From assembly GCA_032250895.1 (NCBI GenBank), contig JAVVEZ010000017.1, positions 1-50,301 on the forward strand: DNA of 50,301 nucleotides, given 5' to 3'. Origin of the DNA: JAVVEZ01 sp032250895. GTDB taxonomy: Bacteria > Pseudomonadota > Gammaproteobacteria > Pseudomonadales > Pseudohongiellaceae. Shown here one piece after another: positions 25,671 through 35,025 of this stretch. Position 1 is the first letter of the stretch, and the number at the start of each line of letters is the position of its first letter. A model generated the notes under the pieces. The model did no database searches, was not told the origin of the DNA, and saw only the letters and a list, made by a program, of their open reading frames with translations. A program made the position numbers and the translations under genes.

Positions 25671-25678
25671 AGAATTGG

Positions 25679-27064
25679 CTACTCGGTCCCGGCTTTGGGC
25701 GCACACAGGTACAGCCAGATCAAGCCGCTGACGCCTGCTGCCAGCGAGGCCAGCAGGATGCCGGTCTTGGCCATCAGCAGGACGTCTGGTTGCTGGACAA
25801 AAGCCAGTTCGGCAATGAAGATGGCCATGGTAAAGCCGATTCCTCCCAGCAGGGAGACGCCGGCAATTTGACTGAAGCGGACTGTGGCGGGTAATTGTGC
25901 CAAACCCAGTTTCAGGGTCAGCCAGCTGGCGCCGGTGATGCCGACGAACTTCCCCACTACCAGTCCTGCCCCGACCCCCAGGGTGACGGGATGGCTCAAC
26001 ACCTCTGCCAGCGAACCGATGGCTATGGGGATACCGGCATTGAACAACGCAAAAACCGGAATCACCAGAAAAGCGACCGGCAGATGCCAGGCATGTTCCA
26101 GCCGTAGCAGCGAGGGCTGCACCCGGAGGATACCGTTTTGCAGAGTCTGGGTGATGGCATGCAGATCACTGTTGAGCATGATGTTCTGTTTTTGTTGGTA
26201 GCTGGTGTCAAAATTTACCAGCAGGCGTTTGACATGGGCGCTGAAGACAGCCGGATCGTACTTGGCCCTGGCCGGCACCGTAAAGGCACCCAGCACACCC
26301 GCCAGGGTGGCATGTACGCCAGATTGCAGCAAGGTATACCACAGCAGCACGGCAAGCAGGAAATAAGGTGTGGTGCGGCGGATCCCTGCGAGGTTCAGGA
26401 TGATCAGCAGACCCAATATCAGCGCCGCCGGCAACAGCCAGGATACGGCAATGTTTTCGGTATAAAACAGCGCAATGACGACGACAGCACCGAGATCGTC
26501 GACAATGGCCAGGGCGATCAGAAAGGTCACCAGTGCCCTGGGTATCCGATCGCCCAGCAGCACCAGAATGCCTATTGCAAAGGCTATATCCGTAGCCATC
26601 GGAACTCCCCAGCCGAGGGCACCTGCGCTGCCATAATTGAAAGCGGTGTAGATCAGGGCGGGTACCACCATGCCACCCAGAGCGGCTATTATCGGCAGGA
26701 TGGCCTGGCGGGGGCTGGCCAGCTCGCCGACCAGCATCTCGCGCTTGAGCTCGAGGCCGACGACAAAGAAAAACAAGGCCATCAGGCCGTCGTTGACCCA
26801 ATGCTGCAAACTGAGCCTGAGATCCCAGGAACCGATGCTGAAACCGGCGTACAGATGTTTGACGGCCTCATATTCATCCGCCAGGCCACTGTTTGCCAGC
26901 ACCAGGGCCAGGCTCGCCATGGCCATCAACAGCAGGCCGGTGGTGGCCTGACTGTGAATGAACTCTTCCAGCGGAGAGGTGATGCGGGCAAAGGCTTTTT
27001 CCCAGGGGGCGTGATAGACACCCTGAGGGGTCTCGGGTGAGGAGGACTGCCCGGAAGAGCTCAT
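25679..27064 (-). CDS. nhaA: Na+/H+ antiporter NhaA
   Basis: Expels sodium in exchange for protons at the inner membrane. 461 aa with about 12 transmembrane helices. The ion-binding aspartates of the family are in place: Asp159 (VPMATDIAFAIG) and Asp189-Asp190 (LAIVDDLGAV); FFFVVGLELKREM is also characteristic. It is longer than E. coli NhaA (388 aa), with a hydrophilic N-terminal tail of about 40 residues and a longer loop in the second half. Its start overlaps the stop of the purN-like gene (ATGA). Confidence 0.95.
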   Translation of the reverse strand: MSSSGQSSSPETPQGVYHAPWEKAFARITSPLEEFIHSQATTGLLLMAMASLALVLANSGLADEYEAVKHLYAGFSIGSWDLRLSLQHWVNDGLMALFFFVVGLELKREMLVGELASPRQAILPIIAALGGMVVPALIYTAFNYGSAGALGWGVPMATDIAFAIGILVLLGDRIPRALVTFLIALAIVDDLGAVVVIALFYTENIAVSWLLPAALILGLLIILNLAGIRRTTPYFLLAVLLWYTLLQSGVHATLAGVLGAFTVPARAKYDPAVFSAHVKRLLVNFDTSYQQKQNIMLNSDLHAITQTLQNGILRVQPSLLRLEHAWHLPVAFLVIPVFALFNAGIPIAIGSLAEVLSHPVTLGVGAGLVVGKFVGITGASWLTLKLGLAQLPATVRFSQIAGVSLLGGIGFTMAIFIAELAFVQQPDVLLMAKTGILLASLAAGVSGLIWLYLCAPKAGTE

Positions 27065-27699
27065 ACCTGAGAATTTCCTGTTGTCGCCGTGTCGCTCAGT
27101 TGATGCAGCGCGGCGATGTAGAGTGCCGGTTCGATGGCCTGAACCCGGGCTCGCAGGCTGGCGACGGTATCGCCGGGCAGCACCGGCACGGTTTTCTGTT
27201 TCAGCACTGGCCCGGCATCGTATTCGGCCGTGACATAGTGCACTGAAGCGCCCGATTCGCGCTCGCCTGCCGCCAGCACGGCAGCATGCACGCGGTCACC
27301 ATACATGCCCCTGCCACCGTGCCTGGGCAGCAGTGAGGGGTGGATATTGAGGATGCGACCGGCGAAGGCGGCGAGTGTGAGCGGGCCTATTTTTTTCATG
27401 TAACCGGAACATACCAGCAGGTCGGTACCGGCATTTTGCAGCACGCTCTGCAGGGCCTCATCCGCATTGTCCTCGCCCCGGTGGGTTTTGCTGCTGAGAT
27501 GACGGACCTCCACATCGTTGTCCAGGCACCAGTGAAAAATGGCGGCGTCACGGTTGTTGGTGACCACGATGCCGATATCTGCCGCCATTCTGCCAGAGCG
27601 GATTTCGTCAATGATGGCTCTGGCGGAAGAGCCACCATGGGAGGCAAGAAAACTGATTTTCATAAGCGGCTCATGCTGTCCTGCTTGTAGATTGGCCAT
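27061..27699 (-). CDS. purN: Formyltransferase, PurN-like
   Basis: Glycinamide-ribonucleotide-type formyltransferase that uses 10-formyl-tetrahydrofolate (purine synthesis in the canonical case). 212 aa. The catalytic triad is present: Asn118 and His120 (NIHPSLLP) and Asp161 (YDAGPV). The N-terminal phosphate loop is HGGSSARAI rather than the E. coli GNGSNLQAI, and the HGGRGMYGDRVH segment is closer to what I recall of Bacteroidetes-type PurN. The start at 27699 has GGAGG 10 bases upstream; an ATG at 27663 (MKISFLAS) is the alternative. Not next to purM, so it could be a second copy. Coupled to nhaA by ATGA. Confidence 0.85.
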   Translation of the reverse strand: MANLQAGQHEPLMKISFLASHGGSSARAIIDEIRSGRMAADIGIVVTNNRDAAIFHWCLDNDVEVRHLSSKTHRGEDNADEALQSVLQNAGTDLLVCSGYMKKIGPLTLAAFAGRILNIHPSLLPRHGGRGMYGDRVHAAVLAAGERESGASVHYVTAEYDAGPVLKQKTVPVLPGDTVASLRARVQAIEPALYIAALHQLSDTATTGNSQV

Positions 27700-27835
27700 T
27701 ATGCCTGTCCCTCCAGATGTCTGCCATGGCGCTGAGTCCAGGACGTGGCTGACAGTTCCATGCCGGCAGTCAAGCGGTGCAGGCAGGGCTGGGAGGCAAA
27801 GGCATGGCGCTGGGCTTTATGGCTGCTCATGGCAT

Positions 27836-28813
27836 TCAGGCACCCGGCTGCAACCGGGGCTTTTTCCGGCGCCTCAGAATACCGGTGGTCAGGGCAATAC
27901 CGGTAAGAATGAACAAGGCTCCGGCCAGCATTTTGGGCGTGACGTTCTCCTGTAGATACAGATAGCCCCAGAGCATGGCGAAGACCGGGACCATGTAGGT
28001 CACCACCATGGTCCGGGCCACACCGACTTGCGCCAGCAGATGAAAAAACAGGATAAAGGCGATGCCGGTACACAGCACGCCCAGGACCAGAGCACTGAAC
28101 CAACTGCTCGTGCTGATGGATTGCTCCGGCCACAGCAGCCAGGCGATGGGCGACAGCGCCAGTGCAGAAAAGAACTGGCAGCCGGTGGCAATGGTGACCG
28201 GAGGCACGCCGGTCAAAAATTTTCGGGAATAATTGCCGGTAAGACCATAACACAAGGTGGCGGCAAGCCCCGTCAATACGGGCAACAGCAGAAAATCCGC
28301 CGAGATGGTGCGGGTATCGGTCACCATGATCAGCACGCCGATAAAGCCCAGAGCGATGCCGATCATGGCCATCACCGACAACTGCTCCTTCAGCCACAGC
28401 CACGCAAAGAGTCCACTGAATATCGGCGTCATGGCGTTGAGGATGGAGGCAAAGCCGGCCGAAGTGTACAGAGTGGTGACGGTGATGAAGGAAAAAGGCA
28501 GGGCGGTACTGATCATCCCGACGATCAGAAGATGCTGCCAATGCCGGAGAAAAATCGGGGCCTGTGCAGACAGGAACAAAATGGGCAACAGCACCAGTGC
28601 GGCGATCCCTGAACGCAGGGCTGTCAGGGGAATGGGACCGAGTTCAGGCACGGAAAGCCGGGTGAACAGGAAGGAACTACCCCAGATTGCGGCAAGAATG
28701 AGCAGCTGGATAAAATATTTGGCAGACAAGGGATGCTGTTTCCCACGGCAGATGAATGGTTTTGCAAACAGCAATGATACCTCTGTCATGCTAGAATCCA
28801 GAACTTTATTCAT
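27836..28813 (-). CDS. EamA-family DMT transporter
   Basis: A 325-aa inner-membrane protein with ten predicted helices in two EamA repeats (first around AAIWGSSFLFTRLSVPELGP, second around GLAATLCYGLTGNYSRKF). Members of this drug/metabolite superfamily export amino acids, nucleosides or other small solutes; the substrate is unknown. A basic tail RRRKKPR marks the cytoplasmic C-terminus. About 25 residues precede the first helix, so an internal start such as the ATG nine codons in is possible. Divergent from fklB, with 53 bases between. Confidence 0.9.
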   Translation of the reverse strand: MNKVLDSSMTEVSLLFAKPFICRGKQHPLSAKYFIQLLILAAIWGSSFLFTRLSVPELGPIPLTALRSGIAALVLLPILFLSAQAPIFLRHWQHLLIVGMISTALPFSFITVTTLYTSAGFASILNAMTPIFSGLFAWLWLKEQLSVMAMIGIALGFIGVLIMVTDTRTISADFLLLPVLTGLAATLCYGLTGNYSRKFLTGVPPVTIATGCQFFSALALSPIAWLLWPEQSISTSSWFSALVLGVLCTGIAFILFFHLLAQVGVARTMVVTYMVPVFAMLWGYLYLQENVTPKMLAGALFILTGIALTTGILRRRKKPRLQPGA

Positions 28814-28866
28814 GAATGAAACCTCACCGGCCTTGGGCCGGAGGGCTTCCGATACAGGGGACAGAC

Positions 28867-29496
28867 ATGTCAGAGGATACAGCAGGCGGCTTTACCACCA
28901 TCAACGAACGCGCCAGTTATGGCATTGGCCGTCAGGTCGGTGAGCAGCTGGGCAGTCAGCCCATAGATGGCCTGCATGTCAGCGCCTTGGTTGCAGGCAT
29001 CGCGGATGTCCTCGAAAGCCGGCCGAGCCAGGTCAGGGATGAAGATATCAGAAGCGCCATCGATGATCTCAACCAGCGCATGCTGCGGCAGCAGCAACAG
29101 CGCTCCGGAGCACAGGCCGCTGCCGGAGAGCAGTTTCTGAAAGCCAATGCCGAGCGTCCCGAGGTCACGGTGACGGCCTCCGGCCTGCAATACGAGATCA
29201 TCGAGGCTGGTGATGGAGCCAGGCCGCAGGCAGATTCCAGGGTCAAAGTGCATTATCACGGAACCCTGACCGACGGCTCCGTGTTTGACAGTTCCGTTGA
29301 ACGTGGCGAAGCCCTGGAGTTTCCGGTCAACGGCGTCATTGCGGGCTGGACCGAAGCCCTGCAGCTGATGCCTGCCGGTTCGAAATGGAAGCTGTATGTT
29401 CCCCATGAACTGGCCTATGGTGCCAATGGTGCGGGGGGCATGATCGGGCCTTATGCGGCACTGATCTTTGAAGTGGAATTGCTGGCGGTATTGTAG
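28867..29496 (+). CDS. fklB: FKBP-type peptidyl-prolyl isomerase FklB
   Basis: Cis-trans prolyl isomerase of the FKBP22 type, 209 aa, close to E. coli FklB along its whole length: an N-terminal helical dimerisation domain (ASYGIGRQVGEQL, ALVAGIADVLE), a long linking helix rich in Gln, and a C-terminal FKBP domain (VKVHYHGTLTDGSVFDSS, FPVNGVIAGWTEAL, ELAYG). The ATG at 28867 is chosen for GGGG 6 bases upstream and for matching the E. coli start; the frame opens further upstream. No signal peptide, so cytoplasmic. The DUF1015 gene follows after 21 bases. Confidence 0.94.
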   Translation: MSEDTAGGFTTINERASYGIGRQVGEQLGSQPIDGLHVSALVAGIADVLESRPSQVRDEDIRSAIDDLNQRMLRQQQQRSGAQAAAGEQFLKANAERPEVTVTASGLQYEIIEAGDGARPQADSRVKVHYHGTLTDGSVFDSSVERGEALEFPVNGVIAGWTEALQLMPAGSKWKLYVPHELAYGANGAGGMIGPYAALIFEVELLAVL

Positions 29497-29517
29497 GACT
29501 GATGTTATAGGACAGAC

Positions 29518-30762
29518 ATGGCCATATTGAAACCCTTTCGTGGTATTCGTCCACCGCCGGCGCTGGCGGCCAGTGTCGCTGCGCCGCCCTATGATGTGCT
29601 CAGCAGTGCACAGGCGCGGGTGCTGGCAGCGGGCAATCCCCACAGTTTTCTCCATATCAACAAGCCTGAAATCGATCTGGAACCGGCACTCGATCCGCAT
29701 GACCCCAGTGTGTACCGGCAGGGTGCCAAAAATCTGAAGCATTTCCTGGCCGCTGGCATCCTCAGGCAGGATGAGACCGAGTGTTACTACATCTACCGGC
29801 AACTCATGGGTACGCATGTGCAGACCGGGCTGATGGCCGTGGCGGCAGTGGATGAATATGAACAGGGTCTCATCAAAAAGCATGAATTCACCCGCCCGGA
29901 CAAGGAAGATGACCGGGTGAATCACATGGATCACCTGGATGCCCAGGTTGGACCGGTGTTTTTAACCTTTCGTACTGATCCGGATATTGCTGCGCTGATG
30001 GCATCCAGCACGGCCGCGGTGCCGGACTATGATTTCAGCGACAGCGATGGCGTTCGGCATGTGCTCTGGGTGGTGTCCGGGGCTGAGCGGATAGCGGCCA
30101 TCGAGCTGGCCTTCCGGCAGGTGCCCTGTCTTTATGTGGCCGATGGTCATCATCGTGCGGCCGCCGCCACGCGCCTCCGCCGAATGCGGCAGGCCTTGAA
30201 TCCCGGACATACCGGCATGGAAGCCTACAATTATTTTCTGGCGGTGGCCTTTCCCCACGAGCAGATGCAGATTCTGGCCTACAACCGTGTCGTCAAGGAT
30301 TTGTATGGGCGCACGGCGGAGGCCTTCATGCAGCAGCTGAACGAGAAATTTGTGCTTGCTCCAGCGCCCGCCGGGCAGCGCTGCGAACCCACTGAACCCG
30401 GCAGTTTCGGCATGTATCTGGCGGGCCGCTGGTATCGCTTGCAGCCCCGGGCCGGGGTCGTGGCTGACAGTGATCCGGTGGCCAGCCTGGATGTCAGTAT
30501 TCTACAGGACCATGTGCTGTCGCCCCTGCTGGGAATCGGCAATCCCAGAACCGACACCCGCATCGGTTTTATCGGTGGGGTCCAGAGCCAGCAGGCTCTG
30601 GAACAGGGCGTGAACAGTGGGGAATATGCGGTGGCCTTTGCCTGCTACCCAAGCTCCATCGAGAATCTGCTGGCCATCGCCGATGCCGGGGATGTGATGC
30701 CGCCCAAGTCCACCTGGTTCGAGCCCAAACTCAAGAGTGGGCTGGTACTGCATTTACTCTGA
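29518..30762 (+). CDS. DUF1015-family protein
   Basis: A 414-aa protein of the DUF1015 family, which includes an ADP-dependent free-serine kinase (SerK) in archaea; most bacterial members are untested. It begins IKPFRGIRPPP-like (LKPFRGIRPPPALAA) followed by APPYDVLS, both hallmarks. YVADGHHRAAAATRLR near residue 205 is the other conserved block, and it also has KKHEFTRPDKEDDR. Cytoplasmic. AGGAC precedes the ATG. The stop codon lies within a short tandem repeat. Confidence 0.88.
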   Translation: MAILKPFRGIRPPPALAASVAAPPYDVLSSAQARVLAAGNPHSFLHINKPEIDLEPALDPHDPSVYRQGAKNLKHFLAAGILRQDETECYYIYRQLMGTHVQTGLMAVAAVDEYEQGLIKKHEFTRPDKEDDRVNHMDHLDAQVGPVFLTFRTDPDIAALMASSTAAVPDYDFSDSDGVRHVLWVVSGAERIAAIELAFRQVPCLYVADGHHRAAAATRLRRMRQALNPGHTGMEAYNYFLAVAFPHEQMQILAYNRVVKDLYGRTAEAFMQQLNEKFVLAPAPAGQRCEPTEPGSFGMYLAGRWYRLQPRAGVVADSDPVASLDVSILQDHVLSPLLGIGNPRTDTRIGFIGGVQSQQALEQGVNSGEYAVAFACYPSSIENLLAIADAGDVMPPKSTWFEPKLKSGLVLHLL

Positions 30763-30788
30763 CCCCTTTGATCCTGACCCCTTTGATC
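30759..30788. repeat. Two tandem copies of a 15-base unit
   Basis: CTGACCCCTTTGATC occurs twice head to tail. The first copy contains the stop codon of the DUF1015 gene and the second reaches the stop of the opposing aroG, so the repeat fills the whole convergent junction. The ACTCTGACCCC phrase recalls a motif I have seen in dispersed gammaproteobacterial repeats; this cannot be checked here. Confidence 0.7.
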
Positions 30789-31842
30789 AGAGTTGGCGGC
30801 GGGTTTTGACGGCTGCCGCCAGTTCGTGCAGCAGGTTGTCGGTATCGCTCCAGCCCATGCAGGCGTCGGTGATGCTCTGACCGTAGGTCAGGGGCTGGCC
30901 GGGCAGCACTTTCTGGTTGCCTGCCAGCAGGTGGCTTTCCAGCATGATGCCGGCAATCCGGGTTTCGCCACCGGCGATCTGCCCGGCAACATCCTTGCAC
31001 ACGATGATCTGGCGATCGGGATTCTTGCCCGAGTTGGCATGGCTGCAATCCACCACGATGGCGGGGCGCATGCGGGCTTGTTCCAGCAGCTCCGAGGCTT
31101 CATCGATGCTGTCCGGGTCGTAATTGGTATGCTTGCCGCCACCGCGCAGAATCAGATGGCAGTCGGGATTGCCGGCCGTGGAAAAAATGGCCGAACGCCC
31201 ACCCTTGGTGACGGACAGGAAATGGTGGGGATGCGAGGACGAACCCGCGGCGTCGATGGCAATCTGTATGTCACCGCCGGTGCCGTTCTTGAATCCCACC
31301 GGGCAGGACAGGCCGGAGGCCAGTTCCCGGTGGCACTGTGACTCGGTGGTGCGGGCACCGATGGCCCCCCAGGCGATCAGGTCGGCAATATACTGCGGGC
31401 TGATCAGATCCAGGTATTCGGTGCCGGCCGGAATGCCCTGCTCCGCGAGGGCCAACAGCAGGCTGCGGGCCGCACGCAGGCCTTCGTTGATCTGGAAACT
31501 GCCGTCCAGATGAGGATCGTTGATCAGGCCCTTCCAGCCGACCGTGGTGCGTGGTTTCTCGAAATAGACCCGCATCACGATCAGCAGCTCGTTTTTCAGT
31601 GCCTGCAGTGGCCCGGCCAGACGCTCGGCATATTCCAGCGCCGCTGCCGGATCGTGAATGGAGCAGGGGCCCACGACCACGAATACCCGGTCGTCCCGGC
31701 CATGCAGGATGTCCTGGATGGCACTGCGGGTCTGATACACCGTTTCGGCGGCGACCGGGCTGATGGGATATTCCGCCAGCAGCTGTTCCGGGGACAGCAG
31801 TTCCTTCATTTCAAGGATGCGTAAATCATCGGTGTTTTTCAT
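30787..31842 (-). CDS. aroG: 3-deoxy-7-phosphoheptulonate (DAHP) synthase, AroG type
   Basis: First step of the shikimate pathway: phosphoenolpyruvate plus erythrose 4-phosphate to DAHP. 351 aa, class I-alpha, close to E. coli AroG throughout: NTDDLRI at the N-terminus, VVVGPCSIHDP (metal Cys), MRVYFEKPRTTVGWKG, GARTTESQ, LSCPVGFKNGT, DCSHANSGK and SITDACMGW. Which aromatic amino acid inhibits it (Phe, Tyr or Trp type) cannot be decided safely. Its start overlaps the ileS stop (ATGA), so it is translated from the ileS transcript and would share that leader. Confidence 0.95.
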   Translation of the reverse strand: MKNTDDLRILEMKELLSPEQLLAEYPISPVAAETVYQTRSAIQDILHGRDDRVFVVVGPCSIHDPAAALEYAERLAGPLQALKNELLIVMRVYFEKPRTTVGWKGLINDPHLDGSFQINEGLRAARSLLLALAEQGIPAGTEYLDLISPQYIADLIAWGAIGARTTESQCHRELASGLSCPVGFKNGTGGDIQIAIDAAGSSSHPHHFLSVTKGGRSAIFSTAGNPDCHLILRGGGKHTNYDPDSIDEASELLEQARMRPAIVVDCSHANSGKNPDRQIIVCKDVAGQIAGGETRIAGIMLESHLLAGNQKVLPGQPLTYGQSITDACMGWSDTDNLLHELAAAVKTRRQL

Positions 31843-34800
31843 GGTGCTTGCTCCGGGTCGAGTTCTAGAGTGAATTGCAGCGGGTGGCCATCCACATCAA
31901 AGTGGTGCCGGCAGTCCTGCTGGACGGCGCTCAGATGGGTGCACAGGGTTTCGCCGGCGATGTAGTCCCGGTGGCGGATGATGGCGTCCGCCAGTTCCGT
32001 TTCCGCCCGATAGCGGATGTGAATCCGGTCGCTGACCTTCAAACCATTGTCCTTGCGGGTCTTCTGGATGCGGTTGACCACTTCCCGCGCCAGACCTTCG
32101 GTCTTGAGTTCGGGGCTGAGCGTGCAGTCCATATCAATGGAAATAAAACGGTTGGAAACGGCTTCGGTGTCCTGTTTGGCTTCCCGAAAGATCAGGATTT
32201 CTTCCGCATTGAAGGTCTCGCCGGCCAGGGTCAGCGCACCCTGGTCCTGGAGCTGCTTCAGCTCCCCGGCCTTCAGGTTTTCGATCAAGGCCTTGAACTT
32301 TTTGAAATCCTTGCCGAGACGCTTGCCGAGGATGGGTGAGTTGGGTTTGGCGAAGAGGCTGATGAAGCGCTCCTCATCCGTGGCGTACTCGATGGTTTTT
32401 ACATTGAGCTCGTCGCGGATATAGTCTTCAAGCCGGGCGATTTCATCCAGCATGGCCTGGTCTTCGTGGATGATGGTCAGTCTGGCCAGTGGGATCTTGG
32501 TCTTGATCCTGACCTGGTTGCGCTTCTGGCGACCCAGCAGGATGATGTTCTGCATACGCTCGACTGCTTGTTCCAGTTTGGGCTGGATCAGGGTTTCGAC
32601 GGCGACCGGGTAGGCACACAGATGCACCGACTCCTTGCGCAGGTCGTCGGCGTCCGGCGCGAAAGCGTCCAGCACCTGGTAGATATGTTCGGCCAGGAAG
32701 GGCGCAAACGGTGCCATGCTGAGATTCAGTTCGCCGAGAGTCTGGTACAGGGTCTGGTAGGCGGCCTGCTTGTCCGCGCTCAGGGTTTCCACCCAGAAGC
32801 GGGAGCGGTTCAGGCGGATGTACCAGTTGGTGAGATCCTCGATGAACTCGAACAGCGCCGGCACCACATTGTAGAGTTTGTAGGCCTCCATCTCCTGTAT
32901 CACCCTGCTCTTCAGGGACTGCAAACGGGAAATGATCCACTGGTCCATGATGTTGGCAGACGCATCCGGCTTGCTGTCGGCCCGCCAGTGATCGATGCCG
33001 GCATAGGTTTCCAGGAATTTGCAGGAATTCAGCCAGGGCAACAGGGCGCGGCGCACCATGTCCTTGACGCCGCTGTCGGCGAAGCGCTGCTCTTCGGCCT
33101 TGACCAGGCCGGAGTTGATCAGATACAGGCGCAGGGCATCGGCGCCGTATTCTTCCATCAGGACGTCCGGCGGGGTGTAGTTCTGCAGCCGCTTGGACAT
33201 TTTCTTGCCGTCTTCGGCCATGACGATGCCATTGACGATGACATTCTTGAACGAGGGTTTGTCATACAGGGCCGTACTCAGCACCAGCAGTGTGTAGAAC
33301 CAGCCACGGGTCTGATCGAGGCCTTCGGCGATGTACTCGGCGGGGAAACCCGACTCGAACAAGGCCTGATTTTCAAAGGGATAGTGCAATTGGGCATAGG
33401 GCATGGCGCCGGATTCAAACCAGCAGTCCAGGACTTCATCGACACGCCGGTAGCTGCCTTCTTCGCCCGGAATCCGGAATGTCAGCGCGTCGACATTTTC
33501 GCGGTGCAGGTCTGTCACCTTCACGCCACTGTAGTGTTCCAGTTCGGCAATGGAGCCGATGCACAGATGCTTGCCGGAGCTTTCGTTGAACCAGATCGGC
33601 AGCGGTGTGCCCCAGTAGCGATTGCGGGAAATGCACCAGTCGATGGCATTGGCGAGCCAATTGCCCATGCGGCCGTCCTTGATATGCTCCGGCACCCAGT
33701 TGATCTGCTGGTTGACCGCAGCGAGCCGGCCCCGCAGCTGTTCCACTTTTACATACCAGGATGGAATGGTGCGGTAGATGATGGGGGTGTCCGAGCGGGG
33801 ACAGAAGGGATAGCTGTGGACGATCACTTCCTGCCGGTACAGCCTGCCGGCATCCTTGAGCATGCGGATGATGCCCTTGTCGGCATCCTTGACATACATG
33901 CCGGCAAAATCCCCGACCTCATCGGTAAACCTGCCTGCAATGTCGATCGGGCACACCAGGGCAGCGACATTGGCCGCTTTCATCACCCGGTAGTCATCTT
34001 CGCCGAAGGCCGGGGCCAGGTGGACGATGCCGGTGCCGCTGTCGGTCGTGACATAGTCGTCCGCATGGACCCGGAAGGCGCCTTCGGCGGCGAGTTCGGC
34101 AAAATAGGGAAACAGTGGTTCATAGGCAAGCCCCACCAGTTCACTGCCGGGGTGTTCGCTGAGGCGTTCCAGACTTGCATTTTTATCGATGGCCGCCAGC
34201 CTGTCAGCGGCCAGATAGATAGTGAGCTTGCGTTCTGTATCCCGGACTTTTACGTAGCTGATGGCGGGGTTCACACACAGCCCCAGGTTGGCGGGCAGGG
34301 TCCAGGGCGTGGTCGTCCAGGCCGCCATGCAGGCGTCTTCGTCCTGCAGTTTGAACAGTACGGTAACGGCAGGGTCCTGCACTTCCTGATAGTTGGAGCC
34401 GGCTTCAAAGTTTGACAGTACCGTGCCCAGCGCAGTGGAGAAGGGCACGACCTTGACACCCTGGTAGATCAGGTCTTTTTGCCATAATTGCTGAAGCACC
34501 CACCACACCGACTCCATGTACCAGGGTTCCATGGTCTTGTAGTCGTTCTCGAAGTCCACCCAGCGTCCGATGCGGGTGATGGTCTTTTCCCACTCCGCCG
34601 TATAGCGCTGCACGATGCCGCGGCATTCATCGTTGTAACCCTTGATGCCGAGTTGGGCAACGGCTTCCTGCGAGGACATGCCGAGTGCCTTGTCAATTTC
34701 GTGCTCGATGGGCAGGCCGTGGCAGTCCCAGCCGAAACGGCGTTGCACATAGCGTCCCCGCATGGTGTGGTAGCGCGGAATGATGTCTTTCAGGGTCGAG

Positions 34801-34994
34801 CCCACCAGATGGCCATGATGGGGCAGACCGGTGGCAAAGGGCGGTCCGTCGTAGAAAATATACGGCTTGCTGGCCCGGGTCTGGGCCAGCGATTTCTGGA
34901 AAATATCAGCACTCTGCCAGAATTTCAGCACCTCATGTTCCGAGGCGACGAATGAAAAACTCTCAGTGGCTGCCGAGTCTGTCTGATCGGTCAC
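31839..34994 (-). CDS. ileS: Isoleucyl-tRNA synthetase, type 2 (eukaryote-like)
   Basis: Charges tRNA-Ile. 1051 aa, longer than the 938 aa of E. coli IleRS, and of the IleRS2 lineage shared with eukaryotic cytosolic enzymes: the opening FYDGPPFATGLPHHGHL, class-I signature HHGH at residues 59-62, RFGWDCHGLPIEHEIDK, and KMSKR near residue 597; the C-terminal zinc finger of type 1 is absent. The editing domain lies between about 190 and 400 (TTTPWTLPAN). Type-2 enzymes are known for low sensitivity to mupirocin. GTG start with AGGAGA 7 bases upstream. Transcribed through a leader with a terminator hairpin; overlaps aroG. Confidence 0.95.
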   Translation of the reverse strand: MTDQTDSAATESFSFVASEHEVLKFWQSADIFQKSLAQTRASKPYIFYDGPPFATGLPHHGHLVGSTLKDIIPRYHTMRGRYVQRRFGWDCHGLPIEHEIDKALGMSSQEAVAQLGIKGYNDECRGIVQRYTAEWEKTITRIGRWVDFENDYKTMEPWYMESVWWVLQQLWQKDLIYQGVKVVPFSTALGTVLSNFEAGSNYQEVQDPAVTVLFKLQDEDACMAAWTTTPWTLPANLGLCVNPAISYVKVRDTERKLTIYLAADRLAAIDKNASLERLSEHPGSELVGLAYEPLFPYFAELAAEGAFRVHADDYVTTDSGTGIVHLAPAFGEDDYRVMKAANVAALVCPIDIAGRFTDEVGDFAGMYVKDADKGIIRMLKDAGRLYRQEVIVHSYPFCPRSDTPIIYRTIPSWYVKVEQLRGRLAAVNQQINWVPEHIKDGRMGNWLANAIDWCISRNRYWGTPLPIWFNESSGKHLCIGSIAELEHYSGVKVTDLHRENVDALTFRIPGEEGSYRRVDEVLDCWFESGAMPYAQLHYPFENQALFESGFPAEYIAEGLDQTRGWFYTLLVLSTALYDKPSFKNVIVNGIVMAEDGKKMSKRLQNYTPPDVLMEEYGADALRLYLINSGLVKAEEQRFADSGVKDMVRRALLPWLNSCKFLETYAGIDHWRADSKPDASANIMDQWIISRLQSLKSRVIQEMEAYKLYNVVPALFEFIEDLTNWYIRLNRSRFWVETLSADKQAAYQTLYQTLGELNLSMAPFAPFLAEHIYQVLDAFAPDADDLRKESVHLCAYPVAVETLIQPKLEQAVERMQNIILLGRQKRNQVRIKTKIPLARLTIIHEDQAMLDEIARLEDYIRDELNVKTIEYATDEERFISLFAKPNSPILGKRLGKDFKKFKALIENLKAGELKQLQDQGALTLAGETFNAEEILIFREAKQDTEAVSNRFISIDMDCTLSPELKTEGLAREVVNRIQKTRKDNGLKVSDRIHIRYRAETELADAIIRHRDYIAGETLCTHLSAVQQDCRHHFDVDGHPLQFTLELDPEQAP

Positions 34995-35025
34995 GCGTGT
35001 CTCCTGTTTTAGCGATGCCCATACG

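Noticed and set aside
32466..34415. 649-codon open frame on the plus strand opposite ileS
   Set aside because: It is antisense to a certain gene in a GC-rich genome, has no recognisable motif, no good start context, and a composition set by the ileS codons.
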